Below, one piece after another: positions 8,064-16,862 of a DNA stretch of 64,000 bases. The notes beneath the pieces are model-generated. The model was not told the origin of the DNA. It searched no databases and was given only the letters and a program-made list of their open reading frames with translations. The DNA is taken from the NCBI GenBank assembly GCA_022771695.1, contig JALEKJ010000021.1, positions 116,266 to 180,265 on the forward strand. Reading direction: 5' to 3'. Origin of the DNA: Roseburia sp. Lineage in GTDB: Bacteria > Bacillota > Clostridia > Lachnospirales > Lachnospiraceae. The translations under genes were made by a program, and so were the position numbers. Position 1 is the first letter of the stretch. Every line of letters begins with the position of its first letter.

Positions 8064-9611
8064 CTATTCTGCTCCTTCTGTAATATCATCCTCATAGTTA
8101 AACAGTACGGTTGCCGAAGAACCCGAACTTAAACTGCCATCCGAATTGTCAATCGCAATTACCACTGCGTAAGTTACATTGGAAATACTTCCTCCGGAAG
8201 TCTTTTCCGTAGCAATCGACGCAATTTCACCTGTTATGGTTCCTCTGCTTCCACTAACAGAAACATCTACCGCATCCTTCACTGTAAGCAGAGCAATCTG
8301 CTCTTGTGCAACTTCTACCGAAATGTATATCGTGTCCATGTCATAGTAGCTAACCAACGCCACGCCATCCTGCAGAACATCCTCCGCCTCATAGATTACC
8401 GCTGCCACAGTACCTGCACGATCCGCACAGATGACGCCATTCTCCAACGAAAGCAGTGCTTCCTGTCCTTCCAAAAGTTCCTCCAGCACCTCCTGTGCAG
8501 TTTCCACTTTCTCTGCCAATTCGGCTACCGTCGATTCATATTCGGTACCTGCATATGCCCCTGCCAGAACAGCTTCTTCATACTCTTTCTGAATTTCCGC
8601 CTGTGCCGTTATCGCATCGCGCTTTGCCTGCTCATAGGCTTCCTGCAAACTTTCTAATTGACCATATAGCTCGTCAAGCTTATCGTTTGCCGTCTGCACA
8701 AGCGTATCATATTCTTTTCCCGCATTTTCCAATGTCAGGTTTGCTTTCTCTAATGTACTTTGTGCGGTATCTGCATCCACTTGTTTCTGCGAAAGATCTG
8801 CCGTTGCCGTCTGCACATTCACATAGTCCGTTGCCACCTGGTCAGCTAGCGCCTGTAGTGTCTCATAAGACACGTTTGCCGCTATCTGACTCTTAAGCTT
8901 CTCCATATCTGCAGCAATCGCCGTCTGTGCCGCATCGTAAGTACTCTGCGCCGCAACAAGTGCTGTCTGTGCATCCGTAGCTGCAGTCGTTGCAGCATCC
9001 ACTGCTGCCTGTTTTTCCTCTGCCCCCACCTGTGAGTAATAAATACCGTTATCCAACGCCTCCTGGTACAACTCTATCTCATCAACCACATTATCATATG
9101 CTTCTTTTTTCTCATCCACCAAAACAGTGAGTTCGCTGACTGCCGCATTGTAACTGCTCTGTGCCGTTTCTGCAGAGAGCGAGGCATCCTGCAGTTCATA
9201 CTCCGCCTCAAGCATTCCGCTCTCAAGCGCAATCTGCGCTGTTTCAAGCGCATCCTGTGCATCCTCTATGGCATCTTCGTAATAAGAAATAGCGTCTTCC
9301 ATGCTCTCCTGGGTAATCTTAAGCAGAGCATCGCCTTCTTCAACCACCGTTCCTGATTCCACATATACTTCCTCTACTGTCATCGTGACTGCCCCTACAG
9401 AAAATGTCGGAAACTGATTTTCTGTCTTAATCTGCGTTGTTCCCTCTTCCATGAAGCTCTCTCCACTCTCCTCCTGTGCCACATCCGTTTTCTTTTCCTG
9501 CTCGTTTCCTTCCGCATTCGCCGCTATTACACGATATCCGATACTGCTTACAGTCACCGCCACCAGCACAGCACCTGCCAGCACACCTGCATATTTTCGA
9601 TTCCACTTCAT
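8064..9611 (-). CDS. HlyD/MacA-type membrane fusion protein, first copy
   Basis: This 515-residue adaptor has the same plan as its downstream neighbour: a signal anchor, then a lipoyl-like half (YVESGTVVEEGDALLKI), a very long alpha-helical hairpin rich in Ala, Glu and Gln (about residues 85-375), the second lipoyl half (GTVAAVIYEAEDVLQDG) and C-terminal beta domains. The two adaptors differ strongly in sequence, so this is an old pair and not a recent duplicate. The ATG at 9611 follows a TGAGGA site five bases away; an ATG four codons earlier lies within that site. First gene of the exporter operon. Confidence 0.9.
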   Translation of the reverse strand: MKWNRKYAGVLAGAVLVAVTVSSIGYRVIAANAEGNEQEKKTDVAQEESGESFMEEGTTQIKTENQFPTFSVGAVTMTVEEVYVESGTVVEEGDALLKITQESMEDAISYYEDAIEDAQDALETAQIALESGMLEAEYELQDASLSAETAQSSYNAAVSELTVLVDEKKEAYDNVVDEIELYQEALDNGIYYSQVGAEEKQAAVDAATTAATDAQTALVAAQSTYDAAQTAIAADMEKLKSQIAANVSYETLQALADQVATDYVNVQTATADLSQKQVDADTAQSTLEKANLTLENAGKEYDTLVQTANDKLDELYGQLESLQEAYEQAKRDAITAQAEIQKEYEEAVLAGAYAGTEYESTVAELAEKVETAQEVLEELLEGQEALLSLENGVICADRAGTVAAVIYEAEDVLQDGVALVSYYDMDTIYISVEVAQEQIALLTVKDAVDVSVSGSRGTITGEIASIATEKTSGGSISNVTYAVVIAIDNSDGSLSSGSSATVLFNYEDDITEGAE

Positions 9612-9948
9612 CTTAATCCTCATTTCTGTGTTTCAAAATACAATCAACACCCTGTATGACCTTCCTCTCATTTTCAAAAGAAGCTTAAGCCCCCTATCTA
9701 AAGGCTGTTTGATTATAATGTGATGGTTATGTGATAAAATGATTAAATAAATGTGTCCTGACAGGTGTTGTCACATTAAGAACAATTTTGGTGCGCATAA
9801 TTTCAGACGCGTGTCCGTAAAAAAATCTTCTTAATATGTAACACCTTCTGTTTGACAAGGCTCTGTAAAAGCATTACAATACGCATGTTTCTTGTTACGA
9901 TATGAGATAATACTGTCAGAAAAGACGTTAAGAAAGGTTCATAAAAAT
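9612..9948. other. Divergent intergenic region between exporter operon and HAD gene
   Basis: This AT-rich 337-base region holds the HAD gene promoter at 9852-9880. A TATAAT on the minus strand near 9713-9719 may serve the exporter operon, but its -35 is weak. The stretch GTGTCCTGACAGG with a following TGTTGTCAC near 9750-9775 contains short inverted TGTC/GACA elements that could bind a regulator. No reading frame here looks real. Confidence 0.5.
9852..9880 (+). promoter_or_regulatory. Consensus promoter of the HAD phosphatase gene
   Basis: A -35 TTGACA (9852-9857), 17-base spacer and -10 TACAAT (9875-9880) lie 68 bases before the chosen start codon. Confidence 0.8.
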
Positions 9949-10746
9949 ATGAAAAAGATTGCTTTTTTTGATATTGACGGAACGCTCACTTCCGAGATAG
10001 ACGGTGAAGTTCCGAAAAGTGCCATTGACGCAATTCGCGCTGCCAGAACCGCCGGGCATCTGATGTTTATCAATACCGGACGATGTTTCCAGAATGTAGA
10101 GCCACGTTTCCGTGAAATCGGATTCGATGGATATGTGTGTGGATGCGGCACCAATATCTACTGCGATGGCAAGGAAATTCTACACATCGCACAAACGCAC
10201 GAAACTACCATGAAGCTGCTACATCAGGCACGCAAGACCGGTGTCGATATTGCCTTTGAATCGCGCAAGGAGGTTGCTTTTGACCCTGCGCGTGCGCCGA
10301 AGCACCCCGATGCCATCCGCCAATACGAAGACTTTGTGGAGCGCCGCTATATCATGCCGGAGAATCTTGAAAATCCCAACTTTTTCTGTGACAAGTTCGT
10401 CATCTGGTTTGAACGCCCGGAACAGTTAGCCACTTTCCGCGAGGTCAGCGACCGCTATTTTGAATGTATTGACCGTGGCGGCAATTTCCGCGAATTTGTC
10501 CCGCACGGCTACTCGAAGGCTACCGGAATCCAGTATGTCCTCGATTACTACAAGCTTTCCAAAGAGGATGCCTATGCCTTCGGCGACAGCAACAATGACC
10601 TGCCTATGCTTTCCTATCTGCCAAACAGCGTCGCTATGGGCAATGCTTCTCCCAAGTCGCTGTTTTCGCAGGTGTCTTATGTCACAAAAAATGCCAGTGC
10701 GAACGGAATCTCACTGGCACTAAAGCACTTTGGCTTCATTTCTTAA
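9949..10746 (+). CDS. Cof-type HAD-superfamily hydrolase
   Basis: This 265-residue phosphatase is of HAD subfamily IIB. Motif I is FFDIDGTLTS, with the nucleophile Asp and the general acid two residues on. Motif II is INTGR, and motif IV is AFGDSNNDLPML. The cap domain between about residues 85 and 190 has the Cof/YbiV style. Typical substrates are sugar phosphates or FMN/PLP, and the exact one cannot be told. The start at 9949 follows an AAGAAAGG site; the frame is open for 19 more codons upstream without a ribosome site and across the transcript start region. It converges with the MATE gene and overlaps it by 11 bases. Confidence 0.9.
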   Translation: MKKIAFFDIDGTLTSEIDGEVPKSAIDAIRAARTAGHLMFINTGRCFQNVEPRFREIGFDGYVCGCGTNIYCDGKEILHIAQTHETTMKLLHQARKTGVDIAFESRKEVAFDPARAPKHPDAIRQYEDFVERRYIMPENLENPNFFCDKFVIWFERPEQLATFREVSDRYFECIDRGGNFREFVPHGYSKATGIQYVLDYYKLSKEDAYAFGDSNNDLPMLSYLPNSVAMGNASPKSLFSQVSYVTKNASANGISLALKHFGFIS

Positions 10747-12028
10747 CTTTATGCATGATTCGAAGCATCACGACTGCCGTCAATAATTCTGATGCCGGAA
10801 ATGCAAGCCAAACACCGTTTAAACCAAATAGCAGAGACAATATCACAGAAAATGCAAGAATTCCTGCAAAGCCTCGTAGGATTGACGTAATAAATGCTTC
10901 TCGTGCTTTCTCGGTTGCACTTAAGTAACCGGTACCGACAATATTGAAGCCGGCAAACAAAAAGCCTAAGAAGTAAAGCCGCATACCGGTATATGCGTAT
11001 GCTGCAAGTTCTGTAGAACCTTCGTTGTTAAAGACTGCTACCAGCTCATCTGTATATCCGTATACCCCGGCTATGATAAGCACTGCCAGCACAAGCGCTG
11101 TGACGCTTCCCAATTCTAAAATCTTATGCACCGCCTTCTTGTCGCCTTTTCCATAGTAAGTGCTGACAAGCGGCTGTGCACCTTGTGAAATCCCGTTAAA
11201 AATCGAAACCGCCACCAGCGCAAAGTTTGCAACCACACCATATGCCGCCACTCCGACATTTCCAACAAGCCCTAAAATCAAAAAATTAAAGGTTGCCGTT
11301 GTAACTCCGGAGGATATCTCTCCTACAAAGGCGGAGACACCAAGCTGGCAGGACTGCCACAACCGCTTTACGGATGGCATCTGCAAGTGGAAACGTATGG
11401 CGTTCTTTTTTCCCAAAAAGTGAGTACTACAGATTATAATACTGATAATCGGCGATACCGCCGTCGCAAGTGCCGCTCCCGCAAGCCCCAATTTCATCGG
11501 AAACATAAAGATATAATCAAACGCAATATTAAAAAGGCTGCTCGCTAATGTTCCTGCCATCGCAAGAGATGGCGCATTATCGTTGCGCACAAAAGCACTT
11601 ATGACATGGTTCATCATAAAAAACGGAGTAAACATCAGAAAAATCCTGGTGTAGGGAATCCCAAGCGCTACAATCTCTGCGTCACCTCCCATAAGTGCAA
11701 TGATTTTATCCGGAATAAACGCTCCCGCCAACATAAACGGCACAGCAATCAGCCACACAAAACATAAGGCATTCGAAAAATATCGCTCACACGACACATC
11801 ACTTTGCGCCCGCAGTATCGCAAAACGTGTAGCGGAGCCGACACCTATCATTGCACCGATTGCATAAATAATACTGTAAATCGGAAGCACCAGATTTAGC
11901 ACCGTAATTCCGTTTGCGCCTGCTGCCTTTGCAATAAAAAAGGTATCCGCAATGATATAGCAGGAAATACCGAGCATCCCGAAAATATTCTGTGTTACAT
12001 ATTTAAAAAACTGTTTTGTAATTGACAT
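10736..12028 (-). CDS. MATE-family multidrug efflux transporter
   Basis: This 430-residue protein has about 12 transmembrane helices in two MatE repeats, with early family features such as YIIADTFFIAKAAG and a matching NIVGTGYLSATEKAREA in the second half. Members are Na+ or H+ antiporters for cationic drugs and metabolites. The start at 12028 gives the usual N-terminus (MSITKQFFKYV); GGGAG lies about ten bases upstream. The preceding 21 codons in frame are unlikely to be translated. Its upstream region carries a copy of a sequence also seen at the right end of the window. Substrate unknown. Confidence 0.9.
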   Translation of the reverse strand: MSITKQFFKYVTQNIFGMLGISCYIIADTFFIAKAAGANGITVLNLVLPIYSIIYAIGAMIGVGSATRFAILRAQSDVSCERYFSNALCFVWLIAVPFMLAGAFIPDKIIALMGGDAEIVALGIPYTRIFLMFTPFFMMNHVISAFVRNDNAPSLAMAGTLASSLFNIAFDYIFMFPMKLGLAGAALATAVSPIISIIICSTHFLGKKNAIRFHLQMPSVKRLWQSCQLGVSAFVGEISSGVTTATFNFLILGLVGNVGVAAYGVVANFALVAVSIFNGISQGAQPLVSTYYGKGDKKAVHKILELGSVTALVLAVLIIAGVYGYTDELVAVFNNEGSTELAAYAYTGMRLYFLGFLFAGFNIVGTGYLSATEKAREAFITSILRGFAGILAFSVILSLLFGLNGVWLAFPASELLTAVVMLRIMHKVKK

Positions 12029-12078
12029 GACTCTTTGCTCCCTCATTATGTTTATCATAGAAATCATAACTTTTTTAG

Positions 12079-12145
12079 CATAACACGCCACTTCCTATAG
12101 GGCAAGAACAAAAGTTGCGCAGCCATGCGCGAAGTGCTTCGATAC
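12079..12145. repeat. Dispersed repeat copy upstream of the MATE gene
   Basis: The 20 bases 12079-12098 match 63981-64000 at 15 positions, ending in TTCCTAT. AAGAACAAAAGT at 12104-12115 matches the same word at 63860-63871, followed in both by GCGC or GTGC dyads (here GCGCAGCCATGCGC). Together this suggests two diverged copies of one non-coding element. Confidence 0.4.
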
Positions 12146-12170
12146 AATTAAAATCAATTTTCTATTGCAC

Positions 12171-12204
12171 AAAAAAGCGGACAGCCAATGCTACCCGCTT
12201 TTTT
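12171..12204 (-). terminator. Terminator of the GH2-GH3-symporter operon
   Basis: AAAAAAGCGG (12171-12180) pairs with CCGCTTTTTT (12195-12204). Read on the minus strand it is a stem followed by six T, about 45 bases after the stop of the symporter gene. Confidence 0.85.
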
Positions 12205-12248
12205 TACAGTTTCCATGCATCTTAATGCTCTTTTAGCACATCTTCTGC

Positions 12249-13760
12249 TTATTTGTATTTTTCCATTGCTTCTTCTAAGCTCATACCGTCAGCGATTGCT
12301 TCCTTGCGGGCTGCATTCACTGCTTGGATTTCTTTCATCCTAGCACCTGTCAGGGAATATCCCTTCATGGCGATTAAGGTTGCCACCCATGCCAGCATCG
12401 GAACAACGCAGAACAGTACGATGACTACTCCGTGCATGCCGTCTGCATACGGGGTATTTCCATCCGGCAGTGTATGAATGCCAATCATTGCTACCGCTGC
12501 GCCCACGATGGTGGAGCCAAGGGAGCTTACCAACTTATCCACCAAAGAGAATAAAGTTCCCATAATTCCCGGAATGTAACGTCCGGAACGATAGGTCTCG
12601 TAATCCGAACAGTCTGCTACCATCGGAATCGGCATATCTGCGGTTGCATAATATGCACCATATCCCACACCGAAGAATATAACAAATAAGATTGAATACA
12701 GGTTAAGCGGGAACAAGCTTAAGTTAAATGCTGCATTGCCCTGTTTCCAAAACAGCAGAAGCACCAGCACACCCACATACATAATCAACGCCAATGTCGT
12801 ATAGCGCACCAAAGATGCCTTCTGACCATGCTTCTGTGAAGTACGCACCGTCAACAGGAAAAATGGTACAGAGAACACGTATCCGACAATCATCATCGGT
12901 AAATATAATCCGCCGTAGTTCCCCATCATCGCACCGTAAAGCATACAAAGTACCGTCATATTTGTTGCGATGGAAAATGCTAACTTACACCCCGCACCAG
13001 CTACCATCAAACGCTGCAATTCCTTGTTTGCTTTTAAAATAGCCACATACTCACTGAACGGAACCTTTTCCTGTTTTCCACCCACTCCGAAATACTCCGG
13101 GCGATCTTTCTCTGCGATACCGATCACTGCAAGAAGTGTCAAAACTGCAGACACCACGATTGCAAGCGGAATCATAACATCAAAGAAAGATGCACTGTTA
13201 TAGCCGCCTAAACGCTCGCTTAAGATTGGTGCTAAGAACTGAACCAAACCCATTCCAATTAAACTTGCCACGGTGTTAAATACCGTAAAAAGCGGTCTCT
13301 GTTTCGGGTCGTTGGTCAGACAAGTCTGTCCGGAACGTGTACATGCCGTCTGGAACGTATATCCGATGACATACAATGCATAGAACAACACGAAGCACAC
13401 ATAGCGGAGCCACATCATATCATCCGAAACGACACGCGTTCCAAAATACAATAAGATGGATGATACAATCATGATTGCATTTCCCAGTACCATATAAGGG
13501 CGGAATTTTCCGAACTTTGTCGAGGTACGGTCAATCAGTGCGCCGATGATCGGATCGGTCACTGCGTCAAACAGGCGCATGACTGTAACCATCGTTGTTG
13601 CAAACATAAGAGCCAGTCCGAGAACTCCGTTTGCATAGTAGGCAATGAAGTTCATGGTCAGAATGTAATACACATTCGTCGCCCCGTTATTCATCGGGAA
13701 AAGTACAAGTTGATACGGCTTTGCCCGATTTAAAGATGTCGTCTTTCTCTCTTCACTCAT
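12249..13760 (-). CDS. Glycoside-pentoside-hexuronide (GPH) type sugar symporter, MFS
   Basis: This 503-residue protein has about 12 transmembrane helices. GPH/MelB hallmarks are RLFDAVTDPIIGALIDRTSTKFGKFRPYM near residues 65-95, with the Asp pair and the RxGxxRP-like loop, and YATADMPIPMVADCSDYETYRSGR near residue 385. Members carry beta-glycosides, melibiose or related sugars with Na+ or H+. It follows the GH3 gene on the same strand after a hairpin, and the two hydrolases upstream point to uptake of plant beta-glycosides or their cleavage products. AGGAAAGG precedes the ATG. The sugar itself is not known. Confidence 0.9.
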   Translation of the reverse strand: MSEERKTTSLNRAKPYQLVLFPMNNGATNVYYILTMNFIAYYANGVLGLALMFATTMVTVMRLFDAVTDPIIGALIDRTSTKFGKFRPYMVLGNAIMIVSSILLYFGTRVVSDDMMWLRYVCFVLFYALYVIGYTFQTACTRSGQTCLTNDPKQRPLFTVFNTVASLIGMGLVQFLAPILSERLGGYNSASFFDVMIPLAIVVSAVLTLLAVIGIAEKDRPEYFGVGGKQEKVPFSEYVAILKANKELQRLMVAGAGCKLAFSIATNMTVLCMLYGAMMGNYGGLYLPMMIVGYVFSVPFFLLTVRTSQKHGQKASLVRYTTLALIMYVGVLVLLLFWKQGNAAFNLSLFPLNLYSILFVIFFGVGYGAYYATADMPIPMVADCSDYETYRSGRYIPGIMGTLFSLVDKLVSSLGSTIVGAAVAMIGIHTLPDGNTPYADGMHGVVIVLFCVVPMLAWVATLIAMKGYSLTGARMKEIQAVNAARKEAIADGMSLEEAMEKYK

Positions 13761-13801
13761 TTTCTGCCTTTCCTAACTGCTAAAAACATTATTTTGTGCA
13801 A

Positions 13802-13826
13802 ACGAGAGAGCGATTTGCTCTCTCGT
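13802..13826 (-). terminator. Intercistronic hairpin between GH3 and symporter genes
   Basis: A perfect 10-bp stem ACGAGAGAGC / GCTCTCTCGT with a five-base loop. It is followed on the minus strand by CGTTTGC and not by a full T-run, so it is likely a partial terminator or a 3'-end protector that sets the ratio of the two products. Confidence 0.65.
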
Positions 13827-13851
13827 AAAGCACTGTGTCACTTTTTATCTC

Positions 13852-16848
13852 TTACGCATTTTTTTCTGCCTTGTAAGCTGCTTTGTATTCTTTAAAACTT
13901 ACACAAATCTCGCTCTTGTTGAATTTACGTTTCTTGATAATCCACATTACTACAGATAAGAAGAACAAGAATGTAAATCCGCATGCAAGAATCATACAAA
14001 TGGTAATTACAGTCGGTTTTATCACTTTAATTGTTGTATTATTACCTAAACCATTGATACCACAAGAATTTACAAGTGCATACAAGTTATGGTGACATGC
14101 TTCTCTCATTGCAGTTACAATCACTGCATCATCCTCATATTTTGGAAGAAGCTGTGTTACATACGGCATCATGGCATCAAAGTAAGAAGTTCCTGCAAGG
14201 ATACCATCTACACCGTTTACATAGGTTGTAAGAACGTTATCTGTGATACTCTTTCCGTTGCTTCCCCACTCGCCTCTCATAATACCGGTTACAAGGTTCT
14301 TGTTACCGCCGGACCACTGGGTTCCCCAACGGGTATAAGCCATCATAACACCGTTGGCATCGCCGTACTCGAACGGTGCCTGGAATGCTTTTAAGTATAC
14401 CTCTCGAGCTGCCTGTTCTCCTAACCATACGCCCAGACCGATACGATCCTGCTCACAGTCATTTAAAGCAAAATGTTTCATTACGACATCTACGCCCTTC
14501 GCCTGGATTGCAGCAACCTCATACTGGCTGATTTTTCCGGAAAGGAAACCATCTTCGCTGTAGTACTCAAAGTTACGTCCACCGTAAGGTGTTCTATGAA
14601 TATTGTTACCAGGTCCATACAGACATGCAATCTCTGCATGTAAGCAGTTGTTACCAATCACTCGTCCAACCTCTGTCATAAGGTCTACGTTAAACGTTGC
14701 CGCCATCACGTCCTCGGATGTGAATGCGGTAGCCTCTAACTGTGTTGCATCAGAACCGAGAAGTGATGCGGTAAGACCCTGCGGTCCGTTCTCCTCACGT
14801 GTACCCGGAGCTTCCACGGACTTCATCGGCATCGTCCAGTGGAAGGAATCGCCAATCATGCTTACCATCTCATCAAAAGTCAACTGGTCAAGCAGTGCAT
14901 CCCATGCCGGATCGTCATACTCTTTACCCACCATGTCTACAAGCTTCATGCCGTTATCAGCGCCCAGCGTCGGCATCATAACAGCTTCGTAATCTGCCGG
15001 ATCATACTGGATATCCTGTAAGTCACCAATCATCTGCTCTGTCAATGCAAGCTGTGTAATCTGTGTCGGGAAGGTTCCCGTCCAATCGTTTCTCGTTAAG
15101 TATGTAACGCCCTGTCCGTCATTTCCGGAATAAAGATTGATATCGGACTCTGAGAGCTGGGCAGTAATCTCTGTTCCGTTTGCAGAAGTCGCATAGGTTG
15201 TTGCATCAAAGCTTTCCTGTGTCCACTTGTAAGCAAGTGCTGCATCACCGTCTGCATCCATACGGCCTTCGGTGCTTTCCACCGTGTAGCCCTTTGCTGC
15301 CAATGTGTTGTTTACCGCATTGTGGGCATCCGTTGCTACCGTTAAGTAATAATCTCCATCATCTAAAATATAGGTTCCTGCACCATAAGCATCAAAGGAA
15401 GCCAAATCTCTCTTATCCACATAAACCGTAACCGTCTCGGAAGCACCCGGTGCTAAAATGCCGGTCTTCGCAAATCCGCAAAGTGCTACAGACGCTTTCT
15501 CTACACCATTTGCGATGTCATATGCTGTATATGGGGACTGGGAATATACCTGAACCGTCTCTTTTCCGGAATAAGTATCACCTGTATTGGTAACTGTTAC
15601 CTTCACCTCAAACTGGTCTGTAGAGGCATTATAGTTTACAGCCATATCGCTGTATGCAAAATCGGTATAGCTTAAACCAAATCCGAACGGGAATGCCACC
15701 TCATCACCATATGCGTAGGAACCTGCATTTCCTGTTCCCATTACATAATCTTCATAACGTGTCTCATAGTATTTATAACCGACATAGATACCTTCCTGAT
15801 AAATCATGTAAGATTTTGCATTGTCAGGAATGATGCCTTCCTCATAACCTTCATATGTGGTCGGAACAAAATTTGCCATTGCCGGAGAAGAGTAATTATC
15901 ATAGCAGTAAGTATCCACCAAGCTTCCGGATGGATTTACGGTACCGGCAAGAATCTCAGCCACTGCATTGATACCTGTGATACCGACATCACCAATCCAA
16001 AGGCAAGCGTCTACGTCATATACATTATCCTTTAAAAAGTCAACCTGCAATGGATTTGCGGTGTTGATAAGTACAATAATCTTTCCGATGGTGCCATCTG
16101 CCTTCATCGCTGCCAGATGCTCCATCATCGCTTTCTCGTCATCGTTTAATGCAAGATAATTGGTATCTGCAAACTCAAGGTCTGCTCCTTCTCCACCTAC
16201 ACGTGAAAAAGTAACGATTGCGGCATCGCCGTAGCCTGCCACAGAGTCAATTACTTCCTGTGGATAGACATCCCAAGGAACTTCGACAACCTTTGCACTG
16301 CTGGTAAAATCTCCGTCAAATCTTGCATACTGTGCTGCCTCTTCCGAATTATAAAAATCCCAAAGAGTGCCGTTTACTTCCATTCCGGTGCTCTCTAAAG
16401 CACTTTTTAAGGTGTCTGCCTTGGAAGCATCAATATTACCGGAACCAGTACCACCGTATACAAGGTTTACGGAAGAACCGGAAAAACAGCTTACCTTTGC
16501 GCCTGCGTCTAACGGAAGGGCATGATTCTCATTTAAAAGAAGTGCTGCACCCTCAGCTTCCACCTGCTTACAAACCTCAAGACCATAGGCCGTCATCTCC
16601 TCTGCTGTCTCAAAATCTGATGTGAAATACTGTGCATTCACATCTTCATTCTCAAGTTTCCAGAAAGAGCCTCCCACAAACGCTGCAACTGTATTGTCGA
16701 ACATCGACAGTACAACCGTAAGTGGAATCATAATAATTGCAACCACAGCGCTTAAGAACGTAAGTCCTTTCCATGGTCTGATTGTTTTTCTTCTTGCCTT
16801 GTTATAGGCTTTTTTGCGAGCTTTAAACTCTTTTTTCTTTTCGTCCAT
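13852..16848 (-). CDS. Membrane-anchored GH3 beta-glycosidase with reversed domain order
   Basis: This is a 998-residue GH3 enzyme whose domains are circularly permuted. The alpha/beta-sandwich GH3 C-domain comes first (about 75-400, with GGEGADLEF and the NPSGSLVDTYCYD end). An Fn3-like domain (about 430-530) follows, and the TIM-barrel GH3 N-domain is last (about 630-930, with GPGNNIHRTPYGGRNFEYYSED and KHFALNDCEQDR). The nucleophile position, usually SDW, reads ITDN, so the Asp is kept. Transmembrane helices lie near 28-52 and 945-970, fixing the enzyme to the cell surface or membrane. Reversed order is known from Ruminococcus albus and Butyrivibrio enzymes. A GGAGG site precedes the start, 15 bases after the GH2 stop. 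Confidence 0.9.
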   Translation of the reverse strand: MDEKKKEFKARKKAYNKARRKTIRPWKGLTFLSAVVAIIMIPLTVVLSMFDNTVAAFVGGSFWKLENEDVNAQYFTSDFETAEEMTAYGLEVCKQVEAEGAALLLNENHALPLDAGAKVSCFSGSSVNLVYGGTGSGNIDASKADTLKSALESTGMEVNGTLWDFYNSEEAAQYARFDGDFTSSAKVVEVPWDVYPQEVIDSVAGYGDAAIVTFSRVGGEGADLEFADTNYLALNDDEKAMMEHLAAMKADGTIGKIIVLINTANPLQVDFLKDNVYDVDACLWIGDVGITGINAVAEILAGTVNPSGSLVDTYCYDNYSSPAMANFVPTTYEGYEEGIIPDNAKSYMIYQEGIYVGYKYYETRYEDYVMGTGNAGSYAYGDEVAFPFGFGLSYTDFAYSDMAVNYNASTDQFEVKVTVTNTGDTYSGKETVQVYSQSPYTAYDIANGVEKASVALCGFAKTGILAPGASETVTVYVDKRDLASFDAYGAGTYILDDGDYYLTVATDAHNAVNNTLAAKGYTVESTEGRMDADGDAALAYKWTQESFDATTYATSANGTEITAQLSESDINLYSGNDGQGVTYLTRNDWTGTFPTQITQLALTEQMIGDLQDIQYDPADYEAVMMPTLGADNGMKLVDMVGKEYDDPAWDALLDQLTFDEMVSMIGDSFHWTMPMKSVEAPGTREENGPQGLTASLLGSDATQLEATAFTSEDVMAATFNVDLMTEVGRVIGNNCLHAEIACLYGPGNNIHRTPYGGRNFEYYSEDGFLSGKISQYEVAAIQAKGVDVVMKHFALNDCEQDRIGLGVWLGEQAAREVYLKAFQAPFEYGDANGVMMAYTRWGTQWSGGNKNLVTGIMRGEWGSNGKSITDNVLTTYVNGVDGILAGTSYFDAMMPYVTQLLPKYEDDAVIVTAMREACHHNLYALVNSCGINGLGNNTTIKVIKPTVITICMILACGFTFLFFLSVVMWIIKKRKFNKSEICVSFKEYKAAYKAEKNA

Positions 16849-16862
16849 AGTTTCCTCCTTTG

